Assembly: GCA_023079485.1 (NCBI GenBank)
Contig: CM041097.1
Span: 20,071,158 to 20,135,157 of the forward strand
DNA from: Archilochus colubris
Taxonomy: Eukaryota; Chordata; Aves; Apodiformes; Trochilidae
Length of the DNA: 64,000 nt
Direction: 5' to 3'
In this document: one piece after another, positions 47,106 to 58,500 of the stretch
Numbering within the stretch: position 1 is the first letter of the stretch
Layout of the letters: each line of letters opens with the position of its first letter
The notes under the pieces: model-generated
Told to the model about the DNA's origin: nothing
What the model saw: only the letters and a program-made list of their open reading frames with translations
Database searches by the model: none
Position numbers and translations under genes: made by a program

Positions 47106-47806
47106 AAAGTGGAAGAGAGAAGGTTTACCCAGGAAGCAAATGTGAATTATGGGCTGGGGATTTTCTCGGCTGCTGTGGCGTGGTGCCAGCGGGACAGGTG
47201 GGGTCTGGTGGCCCTCGGACATCCCCGGTGGCAGCACGGGGCAATGGGGAGGACACACACTCAGCCCACAGCCCCCCGAGCATCCCCTTGCCCTGCCCCA
47301 CCGCCACCCCCCCGCCTCCCGCCATGCAGAACCGGGACCCCCGGTGCCGGTGCGGAGATGGGGGCCCCGTCGGTGTCCGGGGACAGCGGTGACAGAGGGG
47401 CCCGGCAGCGGGCCAGGCGGTGGCAGCCCGAGCCGGCGGGGTGTGCTGAGTTCCCCGGACTTGTTTTCATGGTCTCACCCAGCTCTGACCTGCCTCAAAT
47501 GTTGACACAATGTCACGTTTCCGACTGCAGTCTTTCATGTGCAGCCGGAGGCTAAATACGGCTGCTGGTTCCTGGAAAAAGACGTGCCTGGCACCCTTTC
47601 AGCAGAAACCCGAGCTCCATGCAGGCTTGGCACAGGAGCTGAATAACATGGCAATAACTCTTTCAGCAGCATTTCAACCCATAAATAGGGCTTCCCGAGC
47701 GACTCCTTGAAGTCAGGCAAGGAGGATACAACGATTTACTTATTTATTTATTTATTATTTAAATTTTTTTGCGTGTGAAAAAAAAAAAGAAGAAAAAAAC
47801 ACCCCC

Positions 47807-47843
47807 ATATATAAACATATGTGTTTATATATATATATATATA
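47807..47843. repeat. Inverted repeat running into a (TA)n array
   Basis: Arms ATATATAAACA (47807-47817) and TGTTTATATAT (47822-47832) are perfect complements around TATG. The right arm continues as a TA array to about 47843. Confidence 0.85.
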
Positions 47844-48174
47844 AAACCCACCCAAAATGAAGCCAGCGTGCTTGAAAAGTAAGTACAAGGAGGCAGCCCG
47901 GCTCGGAGCAGCTGAGCCTGGTTGGGTTAATAGGAGCACAGGATTGCCTCAAAAGGAAAGAAACGCTCTTGAATTTTCTAGTGTCTGGGTCCCGTGTTAG
48001 AGCAGCCCTGGGCAGGCAGGGTAAGAGCCTTCCTGAGAGCCAGGGCCGTTCCTAACCCCGGCGAGGACACACAGACACATCAGTTTAGCTTTTCACCACC
48101 TGTTTGGAAAGCTCCTATAACTGCCTGCTAAGGGACGGGATGGTTTTTCCAGGCATGTACCCCGGGAGCTGCTT

Positions 48175-48189
48175 ATTTGCATTATGCAT
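48175..48189 (+). promoter_or_regulatory. Octamer doublet ATTTGCAT + ATGCAT
   Basis: A perfect POU octamer ATTTGCAT (48175-48182) is followed after one base by ATGCAT (48184-48189). It lies about 2.4 kb past the BHLHE40 poly(A) site in a repeat-free stretch. This is a plausible POU-factor enhancer site, based on the motif only. Confidence 0.4.
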
Positions 48190-51100
48190 GGACCGGAGCC
48201 TAAAATAATCTGCAGTGACGCACATTTTTTTTTTTTTTGCTGTGTTATTTTTTTTCCCTTTTTATTATTATTTTTTTATCATTATTCCCTTCTGCAGGAC
48301 TCCATTAGTATTATTTTTTTTTAATTCTGAACCTGCCGTGACTTTGGGAGGACCACGCATGGTTAAGCAGCCCCGGGGCTCCCCGGTGCCTGAATCGGGA
48401 GGTGGAAGGGGGGCTGGCAGTGACAGGGACACGGCGGGGAGCTGTGCCCTCCCTGCTCTGCCCCGGCTTTCATCTGCAAAGCGTGTAGCTGCAAGTGCCG
48501 CCTGTTTACAAATGCAGGCATTGCAAGATCCCTTGAACTGTGTCCTAGTACAAAAGAGGCTTTGAAACAAGAAACACGTTGTCATGGCATGTTCCAGGCC
48601 AGCAGCACCAGACTGAACCAGATAATTGCTGTTTCTGCTGTAGCTGCTTCATCGTGGTAAATGCAGCAGGTCTGAAGTCTTTTTTATTTATTTCCCTTTA
48701 GACATTTGGTGTGATGCTGAGGAGAGAGGGTCAGGGATGCCCGGACAGACAGAGGTGGAGGGAGAGAAGCCCAGACAGTGCCCTGTGCTGCTCCCAAACT
48801 CTGTGGGGCTGGAGGCTCAGTGATTGTGCTGGACTCAGGTCACAGAGCCAAGCAGAGCTGGTGACACTGCCCCTTGCTACGTGACACGGGGTATTCACAT
48901 TCTGTAAGCCTGACCAGGCTTGCTGCTGGAGCCAGGAGACCTGGCTCTCACACTCCAGACCTTTCCCACCAACCCTTCTCTGGGCACTTCATGGCACTCG
49001 AGAAATATCCAGATACCTCTCAGGGGAGAGCTGCTCACTGGCCCCGTACATCCAATAAGTCCCTGACCAGCCCTGGGCTGGCTGGACCTTTGCTCTGTTA
49101 GAAATGATGGGCACCATGGAAGTGGGGGGCAGGACCTCATCCCCAGGCTCCCAGGGGACTGCACTCCCCCATTATGGGGTCTTGAGAAACAGAGGGCAAT
49201 AATTCTACCTGGCACTTTGAAATAATTTATTTCTTGTGTATTTCTCTTTCTCCTGGGTGTGTTTTCCCTTTGGGCAGGTCACTTGGTGGAGTTGGCTCTT
49301 GCCCTGACACCCTTTGGAAATGGCAAAATGGTAAAGCTCTGTCTGGGAAGGGCTTTGCACCTCATTAAAAAGTGCAAATTGGGGCTGGCTGGGTAACAGC
49401 ACTCAGCTGATGGAAACAGAGGAGCTTGGGAACAATTTGCCAGAAACAAGGCTGAGGAATGCCTGAAAATAACAAGGCAGATCCCCCCCACCTCTCCTCT
49501 AGTGGATGCTGTGAGGAAAATGGGAGCTCCCTGGGATCTGTCCTGGGCTGGTTGCCCCTGGCCTTGCTGTACTGACCCATTGCATCCCCACGGAGCCACA
49601 TTCCTGCCTGGAACCCGGGATGTCCCCAGGCCTGGGGGTGAGGCAGGGCTGGTTAAAGCAGGTGGGTGTCTGTGTGGGGTGCTGGACCCTCAGCTGGTTC
49701 AGAGCTGGGTGTCCCTGGGTGTCTGTCCACCTCTGGTCTGGGGCAGGGGGAACACATCTCTTTGGGGATAAAAAATGCTGCTTGGGGAAGAGCTGGGTCA
49801 GGCATCTGCAGCCTCGGGCTCAGACCCAGCGTCCCGTTTGCTCTGTTCCCCTGACCTCTGCTGCCACTTTGGGCTTTTCTGAACAACAGCTCGGGCCAAA
49901 AAAGGGTGGCAGAACTCTGTCCTGGCTAGAGCTGTCAGGCTTGAAGGAGCAGTGAGTTTTCCTTCTGCAGTTCAGCTCTGTCTTTTCCTCCAGCCCGTGG
50001 TGGGGCTGGAAATATCCCGACGTTCCCCCCTCCCATGCGGGGCTCTCCCGGTGCCTCGCTCTGTGCCTCCTTTTAGTGGCAGCTAGAAAAACAGAGAGAT
50101 TCTGCTTTGAAAGGACTGATGAATATGCAGTGAGTTAGGCCTGAAATATTACTTCTTGTCACGGGGTATGCATGGAGTTCTTACTTGTACTTTTGCCTGG
50201 GGATGCAAACACCACGAATGGGGAGCTGAGCAGCTTACGGAAGATTTAACTCATTTCTATTCTTGATGCCGAATCATTAATAAGGTTATGTCCATGTTCA
50301 GGGCCCTTCCTCCTGCTGCAGGGGGGATTTGGAACCCTCCCCAGCACAGTTGTGCTTCAGCTATCGATTGGTGCATGGAGGGGGGGGTAATATTTAATCT
50401 CCACTGGATCAGTCACTGGTGATTCTTATCGCGTGGTATCAGCACGTGTGTTGGGAAATGGGTGTGATTTGAGGTGAAATGTGACCTGTGGGCATGGGCA
50501 ACCACCTCCTGATGGCTTCTACCTTCCTGGCTCCTTCCTGCCTTCCCCAGGTAATGCTGGGGCTTGATGAGCTCATGGAGTGCTCATTAGTGCTGCTGGT
50601 ACCCTGCTGATTAAAAACCCCAGCACCCCCCAGGGGAGGGCTGACTGCCCACCCTGAGCAGTGCTGCTCCCCCTCCACATTTCCCTTCACTCCCATTATT
50701 CCAGAGGATTAAAGAGGTGCAGGGAGTGGGATTCCACTTGGAGGTTTGCCTTGGAGCTGCTGGAGACACACGAGGTCCCCGAGCTGCTTGGGGAAGCTCC
50801 CCAGGGAGGAGATGGGGACTGTGTTATCTCTGCAGAGGCTGTGGCGGCAGCAGTGCCACGATGTCACCTTCCCCAAGGCCAGCCAAGGCTGGGGGGCTGC
50901 TTAGGGGGTGCAGGGGAAATGTCAGGTGCTGGGCAGCCCCTTTGACCTAGGATACCTATGTGACATGGGGGGAGGCAGGGATTCCTGGAGAGTTGGAGCT
51001 CTGGCTGGCAGATGATGATGTCCCAAGGAGCCTCCAGCTCTGCCCAAGTGGGCTGTGGAGGGTTTTCCTCTGGTTCTTGGTTTCCAACAAGTGTCTGACC

Positions 51101-53230
51101 TCAGAGGTAAAGCCACCCTGGCTGCTCTGGGGCTGAATTCCCCTCGTGGTGTAGGAGGGCTCACCAGGGCACCTCTGTGAGTCCCCCTGGGGACCTGCAG
51201 CCTTGGTGGAGGGTGAGTCAGGGCACCGGGCAGGAAGGGCTGGGGAAGGAGGGGGTGGCAGTGACCCCCCCAGAGCTGCTGAGGAACTGAAGCAATCTGT
51301 TTATCATGGAACAACTGCTCTTTGCAGCAATTCAAATGGAAACTTCCCAGAATGACTGTGGCAGAGCTTTCCCCTTGAATCACCTCCCTCGCCCCCGGAG
51401 CCGCTCTCCCAGGCGATGCCCTTGGGAAAGCTCTCCCTGCCCTTGGTGTCTCCTCAGCCCCGTTTTTATCCAAGCATCTCTGCTGGGTTTGGCTTGGAGG
51501 GCAGCACCTGATGGTCCAGAAGTGCAGGAGCCCCAGAAGACCCCAAGCTGAAGCTCTGCTCGGAGTCTTTTGCTCTGCAGGCTCCACGAGCAGGAGCTTT
51601 CCCCTGGCTGTGACCACCAGCACTGAGGTGTCCCATGAGTTTTGGAAGATAAATGTCCAGGTGATGCTGGTCAGCACCCCCACCCCACCCTGGGTGCTGG
51701 AAGGCTCTAGGGTTGGCAGGCACCGTGTTCACTGCCAGCTCAGGGACCACCCGAGGCTGGTGGCTCTGTCAGTAGCAGCAGGTGAAGGACTTGTGCCCAT
51801 TTCCCCTATCATGCTTGTGGAGCATTCAGCCCCTGCCTGGCAGCAGATGGGTGTATATGGAGTGGGTGTAGATGAGTAAATAAGGAGTGAGTGTCACCAG
51901 GGCCCTCACCTGGCACAGGGACCCCAGGGGATGCTCTGGAGTGTCCTGGCAGTGGGCAGGCTGGAGGGCAAGGCAGGGCAGGGCAATGGGCACAACGCCT
52001 CTGCCTCAAGGCATTCCAGGCCAGTGTAACCACAGCTGCCTCTCTGAAGCTCAGAGTCATCATCACAAACTGGGAAAAGAGTCTGAGGAGTTGGGTGTTG
52101 CAAGGGGTGGGTGGCCACAGAGCCAGGGAGGGAGAGAAGGAGGAAGGGAGGGCAGGTTATGGCACCCACTGATCCCCCAAGCCACCCTCAGAGGGAAGCT
52201 GCCAGGGATTTTTCTGTGTTTATTCCTGGCATCCTGTGGTTTTCATCCCCAGAGTAACAGAGCAGCCCAGCACTGCCACGCTTGGCTCCTCCCCAGGACC
52301 CGAGGCTGCACCCTGGGACATGCTGTTCCCCAGCACCTCGGAGGGGCACACAAGCCCCAGGGATGGATTTCCTGCACTTTGGAGCAGGTCACATTTTCAC
52401 TGTGTCACCCTAGCCCTGGAAAAGCAAACAAGAGATGCCCAGCCATGGGGACAGCAGAGCCAGGCAGGTGTGGGGCTGGCCAGGACCTGGTAGGAGTTTG
52501 TCCAGGGGGAGGGATGGCTCCTGGTGGAGGTTCATCCCCAGAGCTGGTGGCAGATGCTGGTCCCCAGTGCCTGCAGGATGTGGTTCCTGGTGTCACACTG
52601 TGTCAGTGGGCAGCTGGGCACCTGTCCCAGCAGGACCAAGCACTGCCACCCGTGTGATGGCCACAAGCTGCTGCATGCTGGTCAGGCAGTAACCACTGGG
52701 GGGGTTTCCAGCAGCAGCAGCAGCCGGGCTCTGGAAGGCACCTGGGCACTTGAGGCTGGGAGGTGGTTTTGCAACATGAGCTTTTTGAACCCAGGAGTGA
52801 GGCAAAGGTGTTTCTGAAAGAGACTGGTGAGATTGAGGTCTCCATCCAGACCCCAGAGCCTCCTGGAAGGTGGGTCAAAGGGTCCCTGTGTCAAAGGATC
52901 CCTGGGATGATTCAAGCTGTGAGGTGCTGCAGCACCAGCACATCCCCCAGCAGCAGCACTGCCAGGCTCCCCCGGGCAGCTGCTCCCCCTTGCTGTGTAA
53001 AATGACATATTAGGCAATTTCCCATTAAAAACTGCCAGGAATATGCAAATATTCACTTACATAGATCTTGCCTGGCCCTTTGTGCACGGGGTGGTGGCAA
53101 GGGTGACTTCAGGGGTTACTTGAATTCTTACTATCAAGAAAGCTTAGATGGAGCTCACTGGATGGCAAGGAGATGGATGTCCTGGAGCCCTGGGGGGGCT
53201 GGGAGTCTCCAGGCAGCTGGATGGGAGCTG

Positions 53231-53249
53231 CTGTGTGTGTGTGTGTGTT
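53231..53249. repeat. (GT)n microsatellite
   Basis: About nine GT units in uninterrupted array. Confidence 0.9.
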
Positions 53250-53541
53250 CCCTCCCATCCCACTCCTGGGATGACCTCTTCTCCCTGGGGTGTAGCACCC
53301 CACCAAACAGGACAGGGCCAGGTCCTGCCTAGCCAGAGGCAGCGTGGGCAGGGTTTTCCCTCGTGTGATTTCCTGATGGCCACAGGAAGAGCATGCACAG
53401 ACCTGATCCTCTTGAAATCAAAGACATTTTTTTTTCTCTCTCTCTTTTTCGTTTGCCATCTTACATGCTGACCACCAAACCACATCCTTCGAGCCTCAGC
53501 CCAGTGCACTGAAACAAAAACTAGGCCAGGGATTTTTGCTC

Positions 53542-53568
53542 TTTTTGTTTGTTTGTTTGTTTGTTTTT
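53542..53568. repeat. (GTTT)n microsatellite
   Basis: Five to six GTTT units flanked by T-runs. Confidence 0.9.
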
Positions 53569-54690
53569 CTTTCTTTCTTAGTGCACCAGTTGGGTGCAAA
53601 GCTGGCACACACCTCCCCTCCAGCACCCCTACTCCTCAGGCAGCACATGCCCCACAGACCATCACAGTGTTTCCCCCCCAGCAAACCCCTTTAGCTCCAT
53701 GTGAGACCTGGGAACTGTCTGGATTCTGTGCACTGAGCAGAGAGTCAGTGGGGTGCAGATATGGAGGGATAACAAGTAATGACCTCCTGGCAGGCTGTGT
53801 TGCCAGGACCCAACGTGACACAATGTGGGGATTGTCCTTCCCTCCTGCCTGGCTGTGTTAGGAGCTGAGTGTTTTACAGCCTGGGATCAGAGCAGACTGG
53901 GAGGGCCCTGTTGCAAAGAGGGCTGGGTTGCTGGCAGGAGTGGTGGCTGGAGGGTGACACTGGTCCCCAGGCAGCATCTCCAGAGCAGGGCTTGCATCAG
54001 TCGCGATCTGCCTGCAGAGGGAAGTTCTCACGTTCACAATACAGAGAGCAGCTTTATTGTTTTATTTTGCAAACCAAAACCAGCCGGGAGTTTCTGAAGT
54101 GTCTGCCATCCCCACAGAGAGCTGTTTAGTCATGCCTGTGTGTATGCATGTGAGACAGAGTGTAGGGGAGGGAGTCTCGAGGACTTTGCAAAGATTAAAG
54201 ATTTATGCTGACCCTTGAATCTGATCCAAGGCTACTAATCTGCCCTGATCCTATCGTCTGCTCAGGGTGGATCTATTTCACTTTCCTTTATGGTACTCCT
54301 GACTCACTCCACTCCCACTCCAGGCCAGCCCAGTGGGAATGGGAAGCACTACCACATATTTGTTTGGGTTTGCATTTAAAGTTCTGGACTTGTAGTGGGT
54401 GCAGCTCATAAAGGAAACCAGTGTGGATAAGATATGGGTGAGCTGAATGCTTGGAAACCACTCCCAAACACAAGCTGAAGTGGTTTGAAATCAAGGTGGA
54501 GTGATGTACAGAAGGCACAATGCTTGGCAGCTACGCCCAGCGTGTGAGAAAGAGATTCAGCCCCAAGGTGGTGAGGCAGGCAGGGCATCCAGCCTGCTCC
54601 CCAGGAGGCAGCTTGATGCCTTGAGGGGTCTGACCTGCCTGGTGGTACAACCTCTCCAGCAGAGAACTCGGTGTCAGCCCCCTCTGTCTG

Positions 54691-54782
54691 CCACCCATCT
54701 CTCCATCCACCCCTCCATCCATCCCCCTATCCCCCCATCTCCCCGTCTCTCCATCCCTCCACCCATCCCTCCATCCCTCCTC
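54691..54782. repeat. Imperfect CCAT-rich tetranucleotide repeat
   Basis: Repeated CCATCC/CCATCT words with C-run interruptions extend for about 90 bp. The Ser/Pro/His-rich frame over it is not a gene. Confidence 0.85.
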
Positions 54783-54979
54783 TCTGGCTCTGCTCTTTGC
54801 TCCCCTGGGAGGAGCTGTTCCATGGGCACTGCTGTGCCTGGGATGTGCCTTGCTTGTGCTCCATCACCCTGAACCAAAAGGCTCCTGAAGGCTGCTGGGG
54901 GTTTCATATGAAAACCAAAGTCTAGAGGAAAACCCAGACCTGGGTTTGCTGAGGGCAGAATAAATTTCTTCTGCCCTTG

Positions 54980-54997
54980 CAACAACAACAACAACAA
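54980..54997. repeat. (CAA)6 microsatellite
   Basis: Six CAA units, after TTGCAA-like sequence. Confidence 0.85.
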
Positions 54998-55430
54998 AGG
55001 TGTGGCAGAAAGAGGAATGGGAGCTTTCCATTTTCCCCCAGCTCTCCCCACACGTGTCAGGTGGGGTCTGAGGAGGGCTGGGGATGCCAGGGCAGCAGGG
55101 ACCGAGTGCCAGCCGGGCCGGGCTGTGCCGGAGCGGGGCAGACAAGCCAAGAGTGTCAGTGACAGGGAGCTGGCCCGGGAGATGAGGAGTGCTGCGGGTC
55201 CTGTTTCAGCTCCCCTGGGACATCCTGTTCTCCTGATAGCCGGGGATATGTAAATATAGCAAATGCAAAGCCAGGCACTTTCCTCCCATGCCTTGCTGGG
55301 GCTGCATATAGAAAAGGGCTGAAACCTAGCAGCGCAGTTGGGAACACCCATCTGCAACTGTGAAGGAGGCATCAGGCTTTATTTTTAGTTTGAAAATGAA
55401 GTTCCTGTTTGTAAGGCCAGAAGGGTTACA

Positions 55431-55475
55431 GGAAGAAAAAAAAATTGGAAGAAAAAAAAAAAAAGAAAGAAAAAA
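55431..55475. repeat. A-rich tract
   Basis: A-runs of 6 to 13 interrupted by G and TTGG. It is simple sequence close to the TTCC repeat downstream. Confidence 0.8.
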
Positions 55476-55518
55476 GATGAAGCGGGATCATTTACTGCTA
55501 TTTTTCTTTTCACGTGTC

Positions 55519-55550
55519 TTTCCTTCCTTCCTTCCTTCCTCTCTCTCTCC
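55519..55550. repeat. (TTCC)n and (CT)n microsatellite
   Basis: Five TTCC units are followed by CTCTCTCTC. A CACGTG E-box at 55511-55516 directly precedes the array. Confidence 0.9.
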
Positions 55551-58500
55551 GGAGAGCTGGGATGTAGCACCCGGCTATTCCAGGCTGCGGTGCTGCCTCC
55601 CAGGACCCATCCCATCCCGCAGAGCTTGAGCAACCTCCCCGCTTCCCCCGCATTCCATTTGCTTCCAGTCGCTCCATGACGGTGCTGCTCTCCTGGCCGT
55701 GTCCCGCCGGGTTCCCACTGACTCCACTTCCTTTCTCTTTCATCAGAGCTTTGGGCAGGCCGGGGTGAAGGGCAGGTCAGGCCCTGGGACCCCCGGTCCC
55801 ATCGGCTCCATCCCCCTCCTCCCCGGGATGCTGCTGAGCCCCGCAGGGATGGGGGGGAACCAGGGGTTGGGTCAGGTCAGCCAGATGAGACCTTTTTAAC
55901 CAGCAAAGCTGAGCACTAATTAGGCTGCTGGCTAATGGGTTGTGCCTGCTCCAGGGCTGAGGGGTTCTCCTTCAGGAAGGGGTCCCCCGGGATGCTCTCC
56001 TGCAGGTCCCCGGGTGTTTTCCTCCTTCCCCTGCCCCAGGAGGGAAAGGTACCCTGGAGGGGCAGGAGATGCTGCTGGGAATTCCCAGCCCAGAGGCTCC
56101 GGGATGGGGTGGGAGCTTTGGCAGCTGGATTAGTTTGCTTATATATCTACTATATTGTGAGGGGAAAGGGGCAGTTCTGCTAATTCCCTGGCACTTTCTT
56201 AAAGCAGGATTTGTCTGGTGGGAAAGGGTAAGAGTGGGATTTAAGCTGTGAGAGTCTCATGACTGGTGCTGGCCCAGCAGGGTGGGAAGAAGGGATGGGA
56301 TGCATCCTTTGCATTCTGGCTCTTCTCTGCTCCCGTGGTTTTAACCATGGTTTCTGAGTGCCCACAGCTTCCCATGAGCTGTATTTGGGATTAAGTTTAT
56401 TTGAAAAGTCTGTATGGAGGTGCCCACACTTCATTCTCTCACCTCTTGGGTTTTTTTTTCCCCAGAAACTGGAGTGCTCTGTGTCTGAGGAGAGCCCAGG
56501 CTTGTCTGTGCCTCATGCCAAGGCACACATGGACTGAAAAAGGATGAAGAGGGGGATGGATGAGACACAGAGGGAGAAGGGGTGAATTAATATCAGGTAC
56601 AGCCTCTGTAGGGGGACTGGATGTGCACAAATATGTCATTGATGAGAGCCCTGAGCAGCCAGACAGATATTTGGAGGAGCCTGGAAGCAGCAAGGCACAG
56701 GAGCCACACGCTGGGATCTCCCTTATTTTCATTCTTTCTTGTTTTCTTGGTTGTATAATAAGAGCTAATCAGAGTGATGCTCTCCAGCAGGCTTTTGTGT
56801 ATGAAATTACAGTAAAATCCTAAATTCCCTTTCCTGCTCATGTATAAATAGCAGAAAGAACTAGGGTGGCTGCAGACTATTAGGTTTTTTTTTTGGTTTT
56901 AAGATAATTTAGCCAAGGAGAAAATGACTGGGTGGCAAGGGAAACTGCAGCTCCCAGAACCTGGATTCTGTGCCTGGTAACTTTGGGCACGTTGTTCCTC
57001 CTGTCCCTGACTCTCTGACACTTTCTGAAGAACTTTGAATTTCACTGATGAAAGAGCATTAAATGAGACTCTCCTGTCCTTCCAGCTTCAGGTACTTCAC
57101 AAAGCCACTGTGGCTGGGAATACCCATCCCTCTGCTTCCCTCCTTGTCCATGACAACACTGGGGAAAATCCCCAAAGATGTTCCCACCAGGGAAGCCTGG
57201 GCTGGCACGTGGGCATCCTGCTGTGCTTTGTGTTCCCTCTACTCCAGTTAGCAACTTAGCACAGGTCAGATCCTTTGCTGTGGATTTATTATGTGCAATA
57301 ATAATAAAAAAAGAAGATTAGCTGGACTCCACGATGCTCATGTGCCCAGGGAGGCCAGGGGGTCTGATCCTGGGTGAGGATGCAGGTGAGGGAGTGTTGG
57401 ATTGCTTTGGGTGAGGAGGAGTTTTGGTGAGGTTGCATCCCCCTCTGCTGGAAAAGCCATGGAAAGGCAGAGCAGCACCAGCCAGCCAGGGAGAAAAAAA
57501 AGAGGAAATAAATCTGCAAAGACAGCAAAGTGAAGCCAGGGGGACAGGGAAGGGGACATGGCAGGCAAACAGCCTCACCTGCACCTGGGGCTCTGTCCGC
57601 TGCCAGCCCCCATCAGAGGGCTCTGTGCAGAACTGGGGTCTGGGTCTTGCTTGTGTCAGGAATAACCCCCCTGGGAATCCATCCTGGGAATGGGCAAGTG
57701 GGGCAGGGCCTGTGGTTCTGCCTGCCTGCAAATCCATGGAGCAAGAGGAGCTGGGCACTGGATGTCCCTGTGGGACTGAGCTGCCGGGGTCTGGTGACAC
57801 CGTGGGTCAGTTGGGTCTTGGCTCTGACAGCAGCCAGAAGAGCTGAAGGGCAGCTGAACAGATTGGCATGGACCAGGCCAGTGCTTGGATTCAAAGCTGC
57901 TTCATAGCCCCAGAGGTGCTGAGAGGCCATGGGTGCTGAGGGGCAAAAAGTTGGGCTGAAATAGATAAGGAAACCTGAACCAGAGGCATTGACATTTGTC
58001 CAGCAGGGTCCTGCAGAGCTGCCAGTGGTTTCTTGCAAGCAGCTGGGGGGGCTGGGGTTGCCCCCAGCAGGGATTGCTCCCCATGGCCCTGTGCACCATC
58101 TCTGGGTGCCTGGGTCCTGGCTCAGCCCAACCAAGGAGCCCTGGGAAGCTGCTGCCCCAGGCTGCCCCTTGGGGCTGGTGCTGCCCATGGCTGCAGAGAG
58201 CTGAGGGCTTGGCATGCTCTTCATCCAGGGGCTCTGTTGGAGGCTGTCTCTGCACTGGAGGGATGGTTTTGCCTCCTTTTGGGTTTTAAATCTAAATTAA
58301 GGGAAGGGTGAAATGCTGTGACTGAGCTGGCAGAGTCTCTGACTGTGCCATAAATCTGCAAGCATGGGCCTGGCTTTCGTGCAGGGGGCTGTGCGAGTGC
58401 CAAGGTCTCTGCTAATAAATCTGACTGGAATACCAGGAGGAAACTTGTTTTTAACCTACTGCTAACAGCAGGCTCTTTTTTTCACCATCATTTTTTCCCC

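Larger units (their letters stand above)
45745..48174. other. Intergenic DNA downstream of BHLHE40
   Basis: No exon is recognised. A (GAT)n-like stretch lies at 46012-46040. GC-rich, moderately CpG-containing blocks lie at about 46200-46530 and 47180-47460; their open frames resemble nothing known. Simple repeats are listed separately. The downstream neighbour expected from other vertebrates, ARL8B, is not seen: its characteristic first-exon coding start does not appear. Confidence 0.55.
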
